Below are positions 8,766-18,590 of a stretch of 64,000 bases of DNA, one piece after another. Origin of the DNA: Desulfosalsimonas propionicica. GTDB lineage: Bacteria; Desulfobacterota; Desulfobacteria; Desulfobacterales; Desulfosalsimonadaceae. The first letter of the stretch is position 1, and each line of letters opens with the position of its first letter. The notes beneath the pieces were generated by a model that searched no databases, was not told the origin of the DNA, and saw only the letters and a program-made list of their open reading frames with translations. The stretch covers positions 52,849 to 116,848 of the forward strand of contig NZ_JACDUS010000012.1 in assembly GCF_013761005.1 (NCBI RefSeq), in the 5' to 3' direction. A program made the position numbers and the translations under genes.

Positions 8766-8969
8766 ATTCAGGAAAAGCTCCGTGTTGGGATTTGGGGGCG
8801 CGGTCCAAATACAGATTTTTATTTTTGAAATCTTGCGATCTGAAGTGTTGCGAAATGTTGGCTACTATCATAAAATAAAATTATATGAAAGACTATTTTG
8901 GTTTTTATTATTGGGTTGGCCGCCCGTTTGTCCTTGCAAACAAATCCATTTGATTTCTTATGAGTATAT

Positions 8970-10652
8970 ATGACGGCAGAGGCAACAAAAGAAGCGTTAA
9001 AACAACGGATCCGGGAACTGGAAGCAGAAATCGCAGCTCTCAGGCACCAGCCGTCAGGTCCGCCGGAGGCGGGGCAAAGCCATGCCGGGCAGCAAAGCTG
9101 CGAGCAATATTACCGGATGATTGTGGAAAACGCCGCAGATCTGATTTTCACGGTCAATGAAAATGGCGAGTTCGTCTATATCTCCCCTAACTCTCGGGCC
9201 ATTTTGGGCTACGGCCCGGAGGCGTTTATCGGAAAACCCTTTATTCCCTTTGTGCATCCCGATGACGTGGAGGGCATTCTCAATATCCTCTCTGAGATTT
9301 ACACCCGCTATCAGAACCGGGGAGTCCATGGGGTGGGCCGCATGACGCTGGAATACCGGGCCCTGGCCAGAGACGGCCAATGGAGATGGCTTTCTGCGAA
9401 AAACACCATTGTCAAGGAAACAGACCAGCATCTGGAAGTGGTCTGCATTGCCAGGGATATCACCGAACAAAAGGAGGCGGCCCGGAAGCTGGAAGAAAGC
9501 GAACAGCGATATCGTTTTCTGGTCGAGGAATCCAATGATATTATCTGGACCTTTGATTTGTCCTCCATGACTTTTGTCTATGTTTCCAGGTCCGTGGAGC
9601 GGATCCTTGGCTTTCCCCAGGATCAGGCCAGCGGGGTGGGACTTGATGATATTTTTGACCCGGAAACCGAAAAAAAAGTAAGGGCTGCTTTTGAATCTGC
9701 AGCCGGGGATCCGGACGGTGACGGCCGGGTGATGACAGAAGCCGAGCATCTGGGAAAAAACGGGCGAACGGTCAGCATGGAGGTCAACGCGTTGCTCCAC
9801 AGGGATGCCGGCGGCCGGCCCGTATCCTTTACCGGTGTCTCTAGGGACATCACAGAGCGCAATGCCGCCCTCCGGGAAAGGGAAAAACTCCAGGCACAGC
9901 TCAGACATGCCCGGCAGATGGAGGCCATCGGAACTCTGGCCGGCGGCATTGCCCATGATTTCAACAATATTCTTTTTTCTGTGATTGGATACACGGAATT
10001 GGCCATAGATGAAGCGGCTGAAGGCAGCCAGCTGCACCATAATCTCTGCCAGGTGCTGGCTGCCGGAAATCGTGCCAGGGATCTGGTCAGGCAGATTCTG
10101 GCCATCACCCGCAATGAGAAGCAGGCCTTCCGGCCCGTGGCCGTGTCCGGCCTTGTCCGGGATGCGCTGGAAACGGTGAGATCCGGTTTTCCCCCCGGGG
10201 TTGCGCTGCGGGAAAACATCCGCCGTGATCAGTTGACTGTTAACGCGGATCCCGTCCAGCTCCAACAGGTGATCGCGAATCTGGCGGCCAACGCCGGCCA
10301 TGCCATGCAGGGCCGGGACGGGGTGGTGGAAGTTCAGGTGACCCGGTTTTGCATGGACCCTGAGAGCACGCTTTGCCATCTTGATGCCGCGGCCGGAGAT
10401 TATGCAAGAATTTCAGTAAGTGATACCGGTTCGGGAATTGACAAACAGGACCTGGGCAAGATTTTTGAGCCGTATTTTACCACCCGGAAAGAAGGCACGG
10501 GCACGGGGCTGGGCCTGTCCATTGTCCACGGCATCGTCAAGGTGCATAAGGGATTTTTGACTGTGGACTCCGAATCCGGCCGCGGCAGCGTCTTTCACGT
10601 GCATCTGCCCCTGGTCCGGGATGATTGGGAAGCGGACTCTTTGGATTTTTAA
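8970..10652 (+). CDS. PAS-PAS sensor histidine kinase
   Basis: A 560-residue soluble sensor kinase. A short N-terminal coiled coil (about residues 5-25) leads into two PAS/PAC units (about 45-165 and 175-300, each ending in a VxRDITE-type PAC tail). The HisKA-type dimerisation helix follows with the H-box GGIAHDFNN (phospho-acceptor His329), and a HATPase_c domain ends the protein with the N-box ANLAANAGHAM, DTGSGID and TGLGLSIVHGIVK. There are no transmembrane segments, so it probably senses a cytoplasmic signal such as redox state or a ligand bound by PAS. No response regulator gene is adjacent, so its partner is unknown. It ends overlapping by four bases the stop of the convergent transporter gene. 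Confidence 0.9.
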   Translation: MTAEATKEALKQRIRELEAEIAALRHQPSGPPEAGQSHAGQQSCEQYYRMIVENAADLIFTVNENGEFVYISPNSRAILGYGPEAFIGKPFIPFVHPDDVEGILNILSEIYTRYQNRGVHGVGRMTLEYRALARDGQWRWLSAKNTIVKETDQHLEVVCIARDITEQKEAARKLEESEQRYRFLVEESNDIIWTFDLSSMTFVYVSRSVERILGFPQDQASGVGLDDIFDPETEKKVRAAFESAAGDPDGDGRVMTEAEHLGKNGRTVSMEVNALLHRDAGGRPVSFTGVSRDITERNAALREREKLQAQLRHARQMEAIGTLAGGIAHDFNNILFSVIGYTELAIDEAAEGSQLHHNLCQVLAAGNRARDLVRQILAITRNEKQAFRPVAVSGLVRDALETVRSGFPPGVALRENIRRDQLTVNADPVQLQQVIANLAANAGHAMQGRDGVVEVQVTRFCMDPESTLCHLDAAAGDYARISVSDTGSGIDKQDLGKIFEPYFTTRKEGTGTGLGLSIVHGIVKVHKGFLTVDSESGRGSVFHVHLPLVRDDWEADSLDF

Positions 10653-11587
10653 GTGCCTTTACCGTTTTTTCCGGTTTCCGGCAATGGGCCGCGGCTGCCG
10701 CGGGTCATCAGTACCCCGGGAACAATCAGGCACACGGCGGCCAGGTGCTGCCGGCCCAGGGATTCGTTTAACAGAAAAAATCCGCTCACCGCCGCGATCA
10801 GGGGCACCAGGTTCAAATACACTGCTGTTTTGGCCGGCCCCATGTTCCGGACGGTATTGTTCCAGATCACATAGGAAAGGGCTGTCCCCAGAACGCCGGC
10901 GCACAAACCGCCCAGCCAGGACTCGGGCTTGATTTCCGCCACGGGAAGGCTCGCCAGGGTGTTGAAACTCAGCAGGCTCAGGCTGACCGCTCCCCATATG
11001 GCACCGTAAGCGGTAAATTTCAGGGCAGAGCGTGTTGACGGGACAAACCGGTTGGCAACCGTATACAGGGCCCAGTTGAGCATGGCCGCAGTCATGAGCA
11101 TGTCCCCTTTCAGGGAGGTGAATGAAAAATTCGCCCCCCGGGGAAGCAGGATCACTGCAATGCCGGCAAAGGAAAGCAGAAGCCCGGCCCATTGCATTTT
11201 ATTGAGCCGTTCCATGCCTATCAGCCGGCTGATCAGGGCAACGGCCACCGGGGTGGTGCCGAAGATCAGCCCTGCATTGGCCGCGGAAGTATAATTCATG
11301 GCCAGGCTAAAGCAGAACGGAAAGCAAGCCATTCCCAAAAGTCCCAGGCCCACGGCCAGCAGGTGCTCCCGGAAATCCATCCGGACCTGTTTGTGATGGC
11401 CCGCGGTAAATGCGGCCATGATCATGAGCACAAGCGCTGCACTGGCCATCCGGAGGTTGGCAAACGATAGCGGGTCCAGGCTTTTGAGGCCCAGCTTGGT
11501 AAACAGAAAGGTCAGGCCCCAGAAGTGAATGACAAGGAACATGTTGATATCATTGGCCGGCACCGCCCTGCCGTGAAGTGTTTTCAT
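10649..11587 (-). CDS. EamA/DMT-family transporter
   Basis: A 312-residue inner-membrane protein with ten predicted helices arranged as two EamA repeats, the usual layout of drug/metabolite exporters such as RhaT/YdcZ/RarD relatives. Typical features are the first-helix FWGLTFLFTK segment, ASAALVLMIMAA, and in the second repeat GVLGTALSYVIWNNTVRNMGPAKTAVYLNLVPLIAAVSGFFLLNE, which is a very characteristic DMT tail region. I chose the internal ATG preceded by AAGGAGACAGCAGCAT over a 19-codon extension. It is divergent from a LysR regulator 206 bp away, which commonly controls such exporters. The exported metabolite is unknown. Confidence 0.85.
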   Translation of the reverse strand: MKTLHGRAVPANDINMFLVIHFWGLTFLFTKLGLKSLDPLSFANLRMASAALVLMIMAAFTAGHHKQVRMDFREHLLAVGLGLLGMACFPFCFSLAMNYTSAANAGLIFGTTPVAVALISRLIGMERLNKMQWAGLLLSFAGIAVILLPRGANFSFTSLKGDMLMTAAMLNWALYTVANRFVPSTRSALKFTAYGAIWGAVSLSLLSFNTLASLPVAEIKPESWLGGLCAGVLGTALSYVIWNNTVRNMGPAKTAVYLNLVPLIAAVSGFFLLNESLGRQHLAAVCLIVPGVLMTRGSRGPLPETGKNGKGT

Positions 11588-11793
11588 ATGCTGCTGTCTC
11601 CTTTTTGATGCAATGTTTTCCGGGTTTGATATGTAATGCAGCAAAATCGTCTAGGCCAACGAATAGTTGTGATATGGCCATCACGAAAATTGATAACCAC
11701 GGCATGCACTCGGCGTTGGTTTTGGCTTGCATCGCGGCCCGATACTGGCCTAAATTATCGGTTTGTTCAGTCAAAAACAGGATAACAACATCG

Positions 11794-12660
11794 ATGGTTT
11801 ATAATCCGGATCTGGATATCAATCTGCTGCGCGCCTTTGTCACCGTGGCGGAACGCAAAAGCTTCACCCTGGCGGCCGCGCGGCTAAACCGCACCCAGTC
11901 AGCTGTTAGCATGCAGCTCCGGCGGCTGGAGCAGAACTTGGGAAGAACCCTGATCACCCGTAACAGGGCAGGGGCCGGGCTGACTGACAGCGGCCGGGTC
12001 ATGCTGGAATATGCCCGGCAGATGCTGAAGCTAAATGATCAGGTTATGGCCGAAATTGGTGACCCCCGGGTCAAGGGCCGGGTGCGGCTGGGCATTCCGG
12101 ATGATTACGCGGCCTATCTGCTTCCTTCGGCCCTGTCCGGGTTTGCCTCGCTGTATCCCGGCATCAGCCTGGAGGTCTGCTGCGAGTTGAGCGTGGATCT
12201 GCTGCGGCTTTTGGATGAGGGGGAGGTGGATCTGGCAGTGACAACCCGCCAGCCGCAGTCCCCGGGCGGGGTGGTGATTCGCAGGGAGCAGATGGTGTGG
12301 GCCCAGGCCGCGGGATGCGGGCTGCATCATGAAGATCCACTGCCCCTGGCACTGTTTCCCGACGGCGTGTGCGTATTCCGGCAATCCGCCCTTAAGGCCC
12401 TGAAAAGCTGCGGCCGCAGATGGAGCTTGGTATGCACGAGCCGGGGGCTTGCCGGCATCCGGGCCGTGGTGGCTTCAGCCATGGCCGTGACAGTGGTAAC
12501 GGAAAACACCGTTTCTGCGAGCATGCAGATCATCAAACCGGATCAGGGTCTGCCGGATTTGCCGCAGGTGGATATCTGCCTGCATGTATCACCGAACCCG
12601 GCCAATGAAGCTGTATCGGTATTTGCCGATTATATCAGCCGGAGTCTGAAAAATTGCTGA
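11794..12660 (+). CDS. LysR-family transcriptional regulator
   Basis: A 288-residue LysR-type regulator with the standard N-terminal winged helix-turn-helix (about residues 8-65: LLRAFVTVAERKSFTLAAARLNRTQSAVSMQLRRLE) and a C-terminal periplasmic-binding-like effector domain. The ATG giving MVYNPDLDINLLRAF is chosen since the family starts a few residues before the LLRAF helix; longer in-frame openings run into the divergent promoter region. It faces the EamA exporter gene, the usual geometry for LysR control of a neighbouring divergent gene, and is followed 15 bases later by an MscS channel gene. Effector unknown. Confidence 0.88.
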   Translation: MVYNPDLDINLLRAFVTVAERKSFTLAAARLNRTQSAVSMQLRRLEQNLGRTLITRNRAGAGLTDSGRVMLEYARQMLKLNDQVMAEIGDPRVKGRVRLGIPDDYAAYLLPSALSGFASLYPGISLEVCCELSVDLLRLLDEGEVDLAVTTRQPQSPGGVVIRREQMVWAQAAGCGLHHEDPLPLALFPDGVCVFRQSALKALKSCGRRWSLVCTSRGLAGIRAVVASAMAVTVVTENTVSASMQIIKPDQGLPDLPQVDICLHVSPNPANEAVSVFADYISRSLKNC

Positions 12661-12675
12661 TAAAGGGAGGTTGTT

Positions 12676-14931
12676 TTGCTGCGTTTGTCACCATGTAAGT
12701 ATATTGTTGCCATCCTGGTTTTTGCCGGATTCTTTTTTTTGCTTACAGCAACCGCGCCGGCACAGCAGGGCTCTGAAGCTCAGGCTCCCCAAAAGGCCTC
12801 CGATTCGGCAGATATTGGGGGCCGCCTGACAGAATTTGTCTCAGAGCAGATGGCAGAGGCCGCAGAGCAGTTGTCCGGCGCTGCCCGGGGACTTGCTGAG
12901 ATTCCCGGCCTGGCAAAGGATCTGCTTGTCATGGCGCAGGACTCTGAAAATCTTTTTGCCTGGGCTGCGGCCGGCCTGAAGGTGGTGCTGGCGCTTTTTG
13001 CCGGCTTTATTGCGGCATGGGTGCTGAGGCGGCTTTTGATGCGTGCCCGCCTTGCCCTCGGGGACCGGGAGGGTGACAGGGACTGGGTCAGGATATTGCT
13101 GGCCCTGGGCCGCACACTAATGGACATGCTGCCGATTGCCGGATTTGTCATTGCTGCATACGCGGTTGTGCCCTCCACGGATCCCGGCCCTGAAACCCGT
13201 CTGGTTGCCATCAGTCTGGTCGCCGCAGTGGCAGTCTCGCGTTTTGTGCTTGTTGTTGCCCGCCTGATCTGTCTTCCTGAAGTCCCGGGCCGGACTTTTT
13301 TGTTCGCAGACCGGGAAACCGGGCGCTATTGCTATATCTGGATAAGGCGTATGACCATTCTGGGGGTCTACGGCTATTTCATCCTGGAAGCCGCCCTGCT
13401 CATCGGGATGCCCGGGGCCCTGCATTCTTTTTTGATCAAGTTTCTGGGCTTTGCCGTAATGGTTCTGCTGGTGTCGGTTATCCTGCAGAACAAACAGGAA
13501 GTCGCCGCCTGGATCGGCCGTCCGCGGGGCGCACCGGATCAAAAGGAAAAAAGGGCGGCCCGGCCCTCAGCAGGACGGGCTTTTCTGCGCCGCCTGACAG
13601 ACGGTTGGCACATCATTGCTATACTTGTGGTTGCGGGATTTTATATAACCTGGGCTCTTGAAATCCCCGGCGGAAAACGTTTTTTACTGGCCGGCTTCCT
13701 AAAAACCCTTGTGGTGATATTTCTGGCAGGAATGTTTGTGCGATTGCTCCGGCATGGAGTCGGCAGGCTGTTTTATATCAGCGATAGCCTGAAACAGGAT
13801 TATCCCGGGCTTGAGCAAAGGGCAAACCGTTACCAGCCTTTTGTTCTTGGGGCTCTTTCCGGAGTGATTTACCTGATAGCCGCCTTTGCGGTCCTAGAGG
13901 CATGGGGCCTTGGCACCTTTGGCTTTCTTTTCTCACCCACGGGCGGTGCATTAGCAGCGGAACTGGGTGTGCTTTTGCTGATAATTGCAGGTGCTGTGGT
14001 CCTCTGGGAGTTTGTTTATCTTCGCATAGAACGCTCCCTTTCCAGGGAGGACGGGGATACCGTTACAAACCGGCGAAAGTTCACGCTTCTGCCCCTGCTG
14101 AAAAATGTGGTTCTCATAATCTTAATTGTAATCACCGCAATGCTGGTACTTTCACGGCTCGGGATCAATATCGGACCGCTTCTGGCAGGGGCCGGGGTCA
14201 TCGGCCTGGCCGTGGGTTTTGGTGCCCAGACCCTGGTTCGCGACATGATTACAGGCGCTTTTATATTGCTCGAAGATGCACTGGCAGTCGGCGACTGGGT
14301 GGAGGCCGGCGGGCACAGCGGCACGGTTGAGCGTCTTACGGTCCGCACCGTGACTTTGCGGGATCTGTCCGGAACCGTGCACCTGATTCCTTTCAGCGAG
14401 GTGACCACCGTAACCAACTACAACCGGGATTACGCATATGCACTAATAGATGCGGGCGTGGCCTATCGGGAGCGGTACGGGGACGTGGTGCAGGCCCTGC
14501 AGGATACGGCGGCCGAGCTCAAAAGCGATGAAACCTGGCGTCAGCATATAACCGGTGAGCTGGAGGTTTTTGGGATGAACAACCTGGCGGATTCGGCTGT
14601 TGAAATCCGGGTGCGTCTAAAGACCCGTCCCATGCAGCAATTTGCCATAAAGCGTGCCTTTTTGGAACGGATGAAGCGTGTTTTTGATGAAAGGGGCATT
14701 GAAATCCCGTTTCCCCACAGGACCGTCTGGTTCGGAGCCGAAAAAGACGGCACAGCCCCGCCCATGCGGCTGGCCATGGATAAGACCGGATCTTTATCAT
14801 CCGCACCCGGCCCGGAATCGGAACCAGCGCCTGAAGCCACACCGCAGATACAGGTTGCCTCTGAAAAGCAGGCTTCCGAGGGGGTGGTCGAGGAGGCTGA
14901 GGCCGATGATCAGGATGATACGAAAAAGTAA
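12676..14931 (+). CDS. Large MscS-family mechanosensitive ion channel
   Basis: A 751-residue member of the MscS family with an N-terminal signal peptide (LVFAGFFFLLTATAPAQQ), a periplasmic coiled region, many transmembrane helices, and the conserved pore/beta domain. The pore helix and following domain are visible as LLAGAGVIGLAVGFGAQTLVRDMITG (about residues 510-535) then GDWVEAGGHSGTVERLTVRTVTLRDLSG, ending in the PFSEVTTVTNY strand. The C-terminal tail is acidic and Pro/Glu-rich. The start is TTG with AGGGAGG at the right distance. It would act as an osmotic safety valve in the inner membrane. Size places it with the longer MscK/YbiO-like proteins rather than the 280-residue MscS. Confidence 0.9.
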   Translation: MLRLSPCKYIVAILVFAGFFFLLTATAPAQQGSEAQAPQKASDSADIGGRLTEFVSEQMAEAAEQLSGAARGLAEIPGLAKDLLVMAQDSENLFAWAAAGLKVVLALFAGFIAAWVLRRLLMRARLALGDREGDRDWVRILLALGRTLMDMLPIAGFVIAAYAVVPSTDPGPETRLVAISLVAAVAVSRFVLVVARLICLPEVPGRTFLFADRETGRYCYIWIRRMTILGVYGYFILEAALLIGMPGALHSFLIKFLGFAVMVLLVSVILQNKQEVAAWIGRPRGAPDQKEKRAARPSAGRAFLRRLTDGWHIIAILVVAGFYITWALEIPGGKRFLLAGFLKTLVVIFLAGMFVRLLRHGVGRLFYISDSLKQDYPGLEQRANRYQPFVLGALSGVIYLIAAFAVLEAWGLGTFGFLFSPTGGALAAELGVLLLIIAGAVVLWEFVYLRIERSLSREDGDTVTNRRKFTLLPLLKNVVLIILIVITAMLVLSRLGINIGPLLAGAGVIGLAVGFGAQTLVRDMITGAFILLEDALAVGDWVEAGGHSGTVERLTVRTVTLRDLSGTVHLIPFSEVTTVTNYNRDYAYALIDAGVAYRERYGDVVQALQDTAAELKSDETWRQHITGELEVFGMNNLADSAVEIRVRLKTRPMQQFAIKRAFLERMKRVFDERGIEIPFPHRTVWFGAEKDGTAPPMRLAMDKTGSLSSAPGPESEPAPEATPQIQVASEKQASEGVVEEAEADDQDDTKK

Positions 14932-15066
14932 CCGGATTTCATTGGACAAAGATGCAGTTGGTTTTATGTTTGATACAAGGCAGTATTTGCGTCGTTGCAC
15001 GCGGGTCTGCCGGCATCGGCTATGGGCTGTTGCTGACCGGGTTTTAAACCCGAAAAGAGGGCGGTT

Positions 15067-16725
15067 ATGTATCATTCGCATTTTGGATTTAATGTCAAAC
15101 CCTTTCAGATTAATGCTGATCCGGCGTTTTTATGGCTGGGCGAGCAGCATACAGAGGCGCTTTCGTTTCTCAGGTACGGGGTTCTGGAAAACCGGGGGTT
15201 TTTACTTCTGACCGGGGATGTGGGCACCGGCAAGACAACACTTTTAAATGCACTTCTGCAGAATCTTGACGACTCCAATGTCCTGGTGGCCCGGATACCC
15301 GACCCCAGGCTTGATTTGATGGATTTTATCAATATCCTGGCCGACAGGCTGGGCATGAACGAGTCATTTGCCTCCAGGGGCCCCTTTCTTATCAGTTTTG
15401 AGAAGTTTCTCAATCGTCAGCATTATATGGGCAGAAATGTATTGCTGATCATCGACGAGGCCCAGCGGCTCACCTATGAACTGCTTGAAGAGATTCGCGC
15501 GCTGTCCAACCTTGAAAAACCCAACGCCAAACTCTTCAATGTTTTTTTCGTGGCCCAGGACGAATTCAATGACATGCTCCTGGATCACAGGAGCCGGGCC
15601 ATACGCCAGCGCATTACCCTCAGCTATCATCTTGAGCCGCTCAACAGAAAAGAAGTGGGCGAGTACATCCGCCACCGGCAAAAGGTGGCCGGCGCTCAAA
15701 AAGATCTTTTTTCAAAAAAGGCGGTGGAACGCATATATGCATTTTCAGGCGGCTTTCCTCGCCTGATCAATATTATATGCGATCATGCGCTGCTCAGCGC
15801 TTATGCCGGGGATAAAAAACAGATTTCCGAAGACATTGTTGCCGAATGCGCCCGTGACCTGAAGGTGCGCTCCTTTGAACTGCCCGCGGGCCGAAGCTTT
15901 GCGCCGTTGGGCCCTGCAGGTCCGAACAAGAAACCGGAATCAGTCCCGGCACCGCCGGCGCCCAGGCACAAAAAATCAAGACTGGCGATTCCGGCATTAC
16001 TGGTTTTATTGCTGATCGGGGGTTATGGGGCATATCAATGGATTCCCGAATCGGCAGGATGGTTTGTCTCCACTACCGAAAGAGCGGATACCGGCCGGCC
16101 GGCGGCCGGGGATGTCCAGAGCAGCGGCACCTTGACAATGCCGGAAAACACGGCACAGGCGGTTTCGGCCAGCCCGGGTGACAAAACCGTTGAAAAAACG
16201 GTAAACAGCCGGACTGCGGGCAAATCACCCGAGGAAACCCCCTCGCCTGATATCAGGCAATCCGCTCAGAGTGCACCAACCGAAATCAAACCTGAGCCGA
16301 CCAGTGATATTGCTGATGATCCGGCCGGGCCGGACAAGCCGGAGCCCGAAACAGTGGCCAGGCTTGATCCAGGCCGGTATGCGGATCAAAAATTCGCTGT
16401 GAATTTTCCAAACGGGGTTTACAGCCTGGACCCGGATTCGGTTGAAACCCTGGACCGGGTCAAAGACCTGCTTGTCCGAAATCCCGGGCTCCAAGCAAGG
16501 GTGACGGGCTATTCCGATTCCCTTGGCGATCGCCGGTACAACCTGCACCTTTCCAGAATCCGGGCAAACATTGTCAAAAGCTATCTCATCGGAAACGGAG
16601 TGGATGCCGGAAGAATTGATTCAGAAGGGCTCGGCCAGCAAAATCCGGTTGCATCCAATGAAACCGCAGAAGGCAGGGCCCGCAACAGGCGGGTTGAAAT
16701 CGTGTTTGCCCCCCTTTCCCAGTAG
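15067..16725 (+). CDS. ExeA/GspA-type AAA ATPase fused to OmpA-like peptidoglycan-binding domain
   Basis: A 552-residue protein combining a cytoplasmic ExeA-type ATPase (HFGFNVKPFQINADP start; Walker A GDVGTGKTT near residue 53; Walker B LLIIDEAQRL), a single transmembrane helix (IPALLVLLLIGGYGAYQWI, about 303-322), a long Pro/Glu/Ser-rich linker and a C-terminal OmpA-like domain (VNFPNGVYSLDPDS to NRRVEIVF). In ExeA/GspA the periplasmic part normally carries a different peptidoglycan-binding domain, so this is an alternative fusion with the same logic: ATPase inside, wall anchor outside. It is probably involved in envelope assembly or secretion-pore insertion. A CGGGTTTTAAACCCG palindrome lies just before its ribosome binding site (AAAAGAGGGCGG). 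Confidence 0.85.
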   Translation: MYHSHFGFNVKPFQINADPAFLWLGEQHTEALSFLRYGVLENRGFLLLTGDVGTGKTTLLNALLQNLDDSNVLVARIPDPRLDLMDFINILADRLGMNESFASRGPFLISFEKFLNRQHYMGRNVLLIIDEAQRLTYELLEEIRALSNLEKPNAKLFNVFFVAQDEFNDMLLDHRSRAIRQRITLSYHLEPLNRKEVGEYIRHRQKVAGAQKDLFSKKAVERIYAFSGGFPRLINIICDHALLSAYAGDKKQISEDIVAECARDLKVRSFELPAGRSFAPLGPAGPNKKPESVPAPPAPRHKKSRLAIPALLVLLLIGGYGAYQWIPESAGWFVSTTERADTGRPAAGDVQSSGTLTMPENTAQAVSASPGDKTVEKTVNSRTAGKSPEETPSPDIRQSAQSAPTEIKPEPTSDIADDPAGPDKPEPETVARLDPGRYADQKFAVNFPNGVYSLDPDSVETLDRVKDLLVRNPGLQARVTGYSDSLGDRRYNLHLSRIRANIVKSYLIGNGVDAGRIDSEGLGQQNPVASNETAEGRARNRRVEIVFAPLSQ

Positions 16726-16750
16726 CTTTGCGCGGTTGTCGTCCCTGAAA

Positions 16751-17455
16751 TCAAACCTGCAGCTTTTGGCACAGGGTTTCAAAATCCGGTGCCTCAATGT
16801 CAAAGTCGACTTTTTCCGGCTCTCCAAACCCCTCGGTCATGTTGTCTTTCTCCGGCACCTTCACATAAGCCGTATGCATTCCGGCCTGCCGGGCGGCTGC
16901 CAGATCGCCTTCATGGGCGGCCACCATCATGGATTCTTCCGGCTTTAGACCCAGCAGGCCTGTGGCCTTGATGTAGGCCTGTAAGGAGGGCTTGTAATAG
17001 CCCAGAAACTCGCAGGACAAAATGCCGTCCCACTGGACGCCGGCTGTCTTGGCGCTGTTGACAATGCTTTCCCAGCTCAAAATTGTGAGCACCACCACCG
17101 TATAACCGGTGCGCAAGCGATCTATGGCCTCGGGGGCGCCGTTAAAGGGTTTGAGGCGATGCCAGGTGGATGTTATTAAAGAAACCGGATCCACATGCGT
17201 CAGCAGCGGGTGTTCGGCTTTCATCTTTTCCAGGGCCCGCAGGTGCATGTCATCGGAATTCATCCAGGGCAGGTTGCCCTGTCTGACCTGGGTGTGGACC
17301 TTAAACATTTGATTGCGCCAGTCAACGGCAAAGGCCTCGCTGTCGATGGCTTCACCGTGCTGCTTTGCCAGTTTTTCGATATTTTCCCGTGCAGTGTTTT
17401 TCCAGTCAAACACGGTTCCCCCAACATCAAAAAACAATCCCCTGATGGCTTTCAT
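16751..17455 (-). CDS. HAD-family hydrolase, haloacid dehalogenase type II-like
   Basis: A 234-residue HAD phosphatase/dehalogenase. Motif I FFDVGGTVFDW supplies the nucleophilic Asp, motif II is the Thr/Ser in VVVLTILSW, the motif III Lys is in GYYKPSLQAY, and motif IV is weaker (MMVAAHEGDLAAARQAG). The helical cap inserted after motif I has the length seen in L-2-haloacid dehalogenases. I chose the ATG giving MKAIRGLFFD, preceded by GGGGGAGAGAAT. It is divergent from the AcuI-type reductase gene. Whether it dephosphorylates or dehalogenates cannot be told. Confidence 0.82.
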   Translation of the reverse strand: MKAIRGLFFDVGGTVFDWKNTARENIEKLAKQHGEAIDSEAFAVDWRNQMFKVHTQVRQGNLPWMNSDDMHLRALEKMKAEHPLLTHVDPVSLITSTWHRLKPFNGAPEAIDRLRTGYTVVVLTILSWESIVNSAKTAGVQWDGILSCEFLGYYKPSLQAYIKATGLLGLKPEESMMVAAHEGDLAAARQAGMHTAYVKVPEKDNMTEGFGEPEKVDFDIEAPDFETLCQKLQV

Positions 17456-17594
17456 ATTCTCTCCCCCTGCTTTTTGGTTTGTCATTTGTTATTTCATGAT
17501 AATATCAATTTATAGAGTTTCAAACAGATTATAACCTCCTTTACAATAGATCGACCGTTCACGCGGCTGAAACAGCCAGTACAGGAGAAGACAT

Positions 17595-18590
17595 ATGACA
17601 AGTCCGGATCTTTACACGGCATGGCGGGTTCATGAGAAAAACGGCGGATATGAGGGGGCAGAAGAGGCCTGCAGCATTTCCGATCTGCCTGAAAACGACG
17701 TGCTCATCCGGGTCACGCATTCGTCGCTCAACTATAAGGATGCCCTTTCGGCTTCCGGCAATAAAGGCGTTACCCGCAGCTACCCGCATACTCCCGGAAT
17801 TGATGCTGCCGGCGAAGTCGTCGAATCCCGGCGGGGGCCTGCCGCGGGCGAGCAGGTGATCGTGACCGGCTATGATCTGGGAATGAACACCCCGGGCGGT
17901 TTCGGACAATACATCCGGGTGCCGGCGGATTGGTGCGTACCCATGCCCCCGGGCTGGGATGCCGGAAAAGCAATGGTATACGGTACCGCAGGTCTGACAG
18001 CGGGGCTTTGCGTGGAGAAGCTGCTGAAAATGGGCGCTGCAGCCGGGCAGGGCAGGGCAGTGGTCACGGGCGCCAGCGGTTCGGTGGGTAGCGTGGCCGT
18101 TGAGATTCTGTCAAAAATCGGCTTTGAAGTGGCGGCTGTCAGCGGCAAGGTCGATCAGGCAGAGCCCCTCAGGCAACTCGGCGCATCCGAGGTGGTTGGC
18201 AGGGAGGTTTTGGAGCCGTCCAAAAAGCCGCTTTTAAAACCCGGGTTTGCAAACGCCGTGGATACCGTGGGCGGGGCCCCCCTGGCAGAGCTGCTCAAAC
18301 AGATTTCTCCGGGAGGTTCTGTTTCCTGCTGCGGCCTGGCCGGCGGCACGCAGGTTGAAACAACGGTGCTGCCGTTTATCCTCAGGGGGGTGAACCTGCT
18401 GGGCGTGGATTCGGTGGAAATCCCCATTGCGGAAAAAAAAGGTGTCTGGGAAAAGCTTGCCGGTCAGTGGGCATGCCCTGGTGTGGAAAAAACCGCCCGG
18501 GTCATCGGCCGCAGGGATCTGGGAGATGCATTAAAGGCGTTTTTAAAGGCCGAATCCGCAGGAAAAATCGTTCTGGATCACAGCCTTTGA
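17595..18590 (+). CDS. acuI: Acrylyl-CoA reductase-type quinone oxidoreductase (YhdH/AcuI family)
   Basis: A 331-residue medium-chain dehydrogenase/reductase of the YhdH/AcuI group. Evidence: the SSLNYKDALSASG stretch near residue 50, HTPGIDAAGEV, the catalytic-region TGYDLGMNTPGGFGQYIRVPADW, the NADPH-binding VVTGASGSVGSVAVEIL motif and the C-terminal KIVLDHSL tail. No zinc ligands are present, as expected. AcuI reduces acrylyl-CoA to propionyl-CoA, a detoxifying step in DMSP/3-hydroxypropionate metabolism. The ribosome binding site ACAGGAGAAGACAT is strong. Its TGA stop is entered by a long hairpin repeat. The family call is firm; the physiological enoyl-CoA substrate is inferred. Confidence 0.85.
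   Translation: MTSPDLYTAWRVHEKNGGYEGAEEACSISDLPENDVLIRVTHSSLNYKDALSASGNKGVTRSYPHTPGIDAAGEVVESRRGPAAGEQVIVTGYDLGMNTPGGFGQYIRVPADWCVPMPPGWDAGKAMVYGTAGLTAGLCVEKLLKMGAAAGQGRAVVTGASGSVGSVAVEILSKIGFEVAAVSGKVDQAEPLRQLGASEVVGREVLEPSKKPLLKPGFANAVDTVGGAPLAELLKQISPGGSVSCCGLAGGTQVETTVLPFILRGVNLLGVDSVEIPIAEKKGVWEKLAGQWACPGVEKTARVIGRRDLGDALKAFLKAESAGKIVLDHSL

Noticed and set aside
9054..10379. 441-codon open frame antisense to the histidine kinase
   Set aside because: The plus strand has intact PAS, H-box and ATPase motifs; the antisense product is low in hydrophobic core patterns and rich in Gly/His/Pro, typical of shadow frames.
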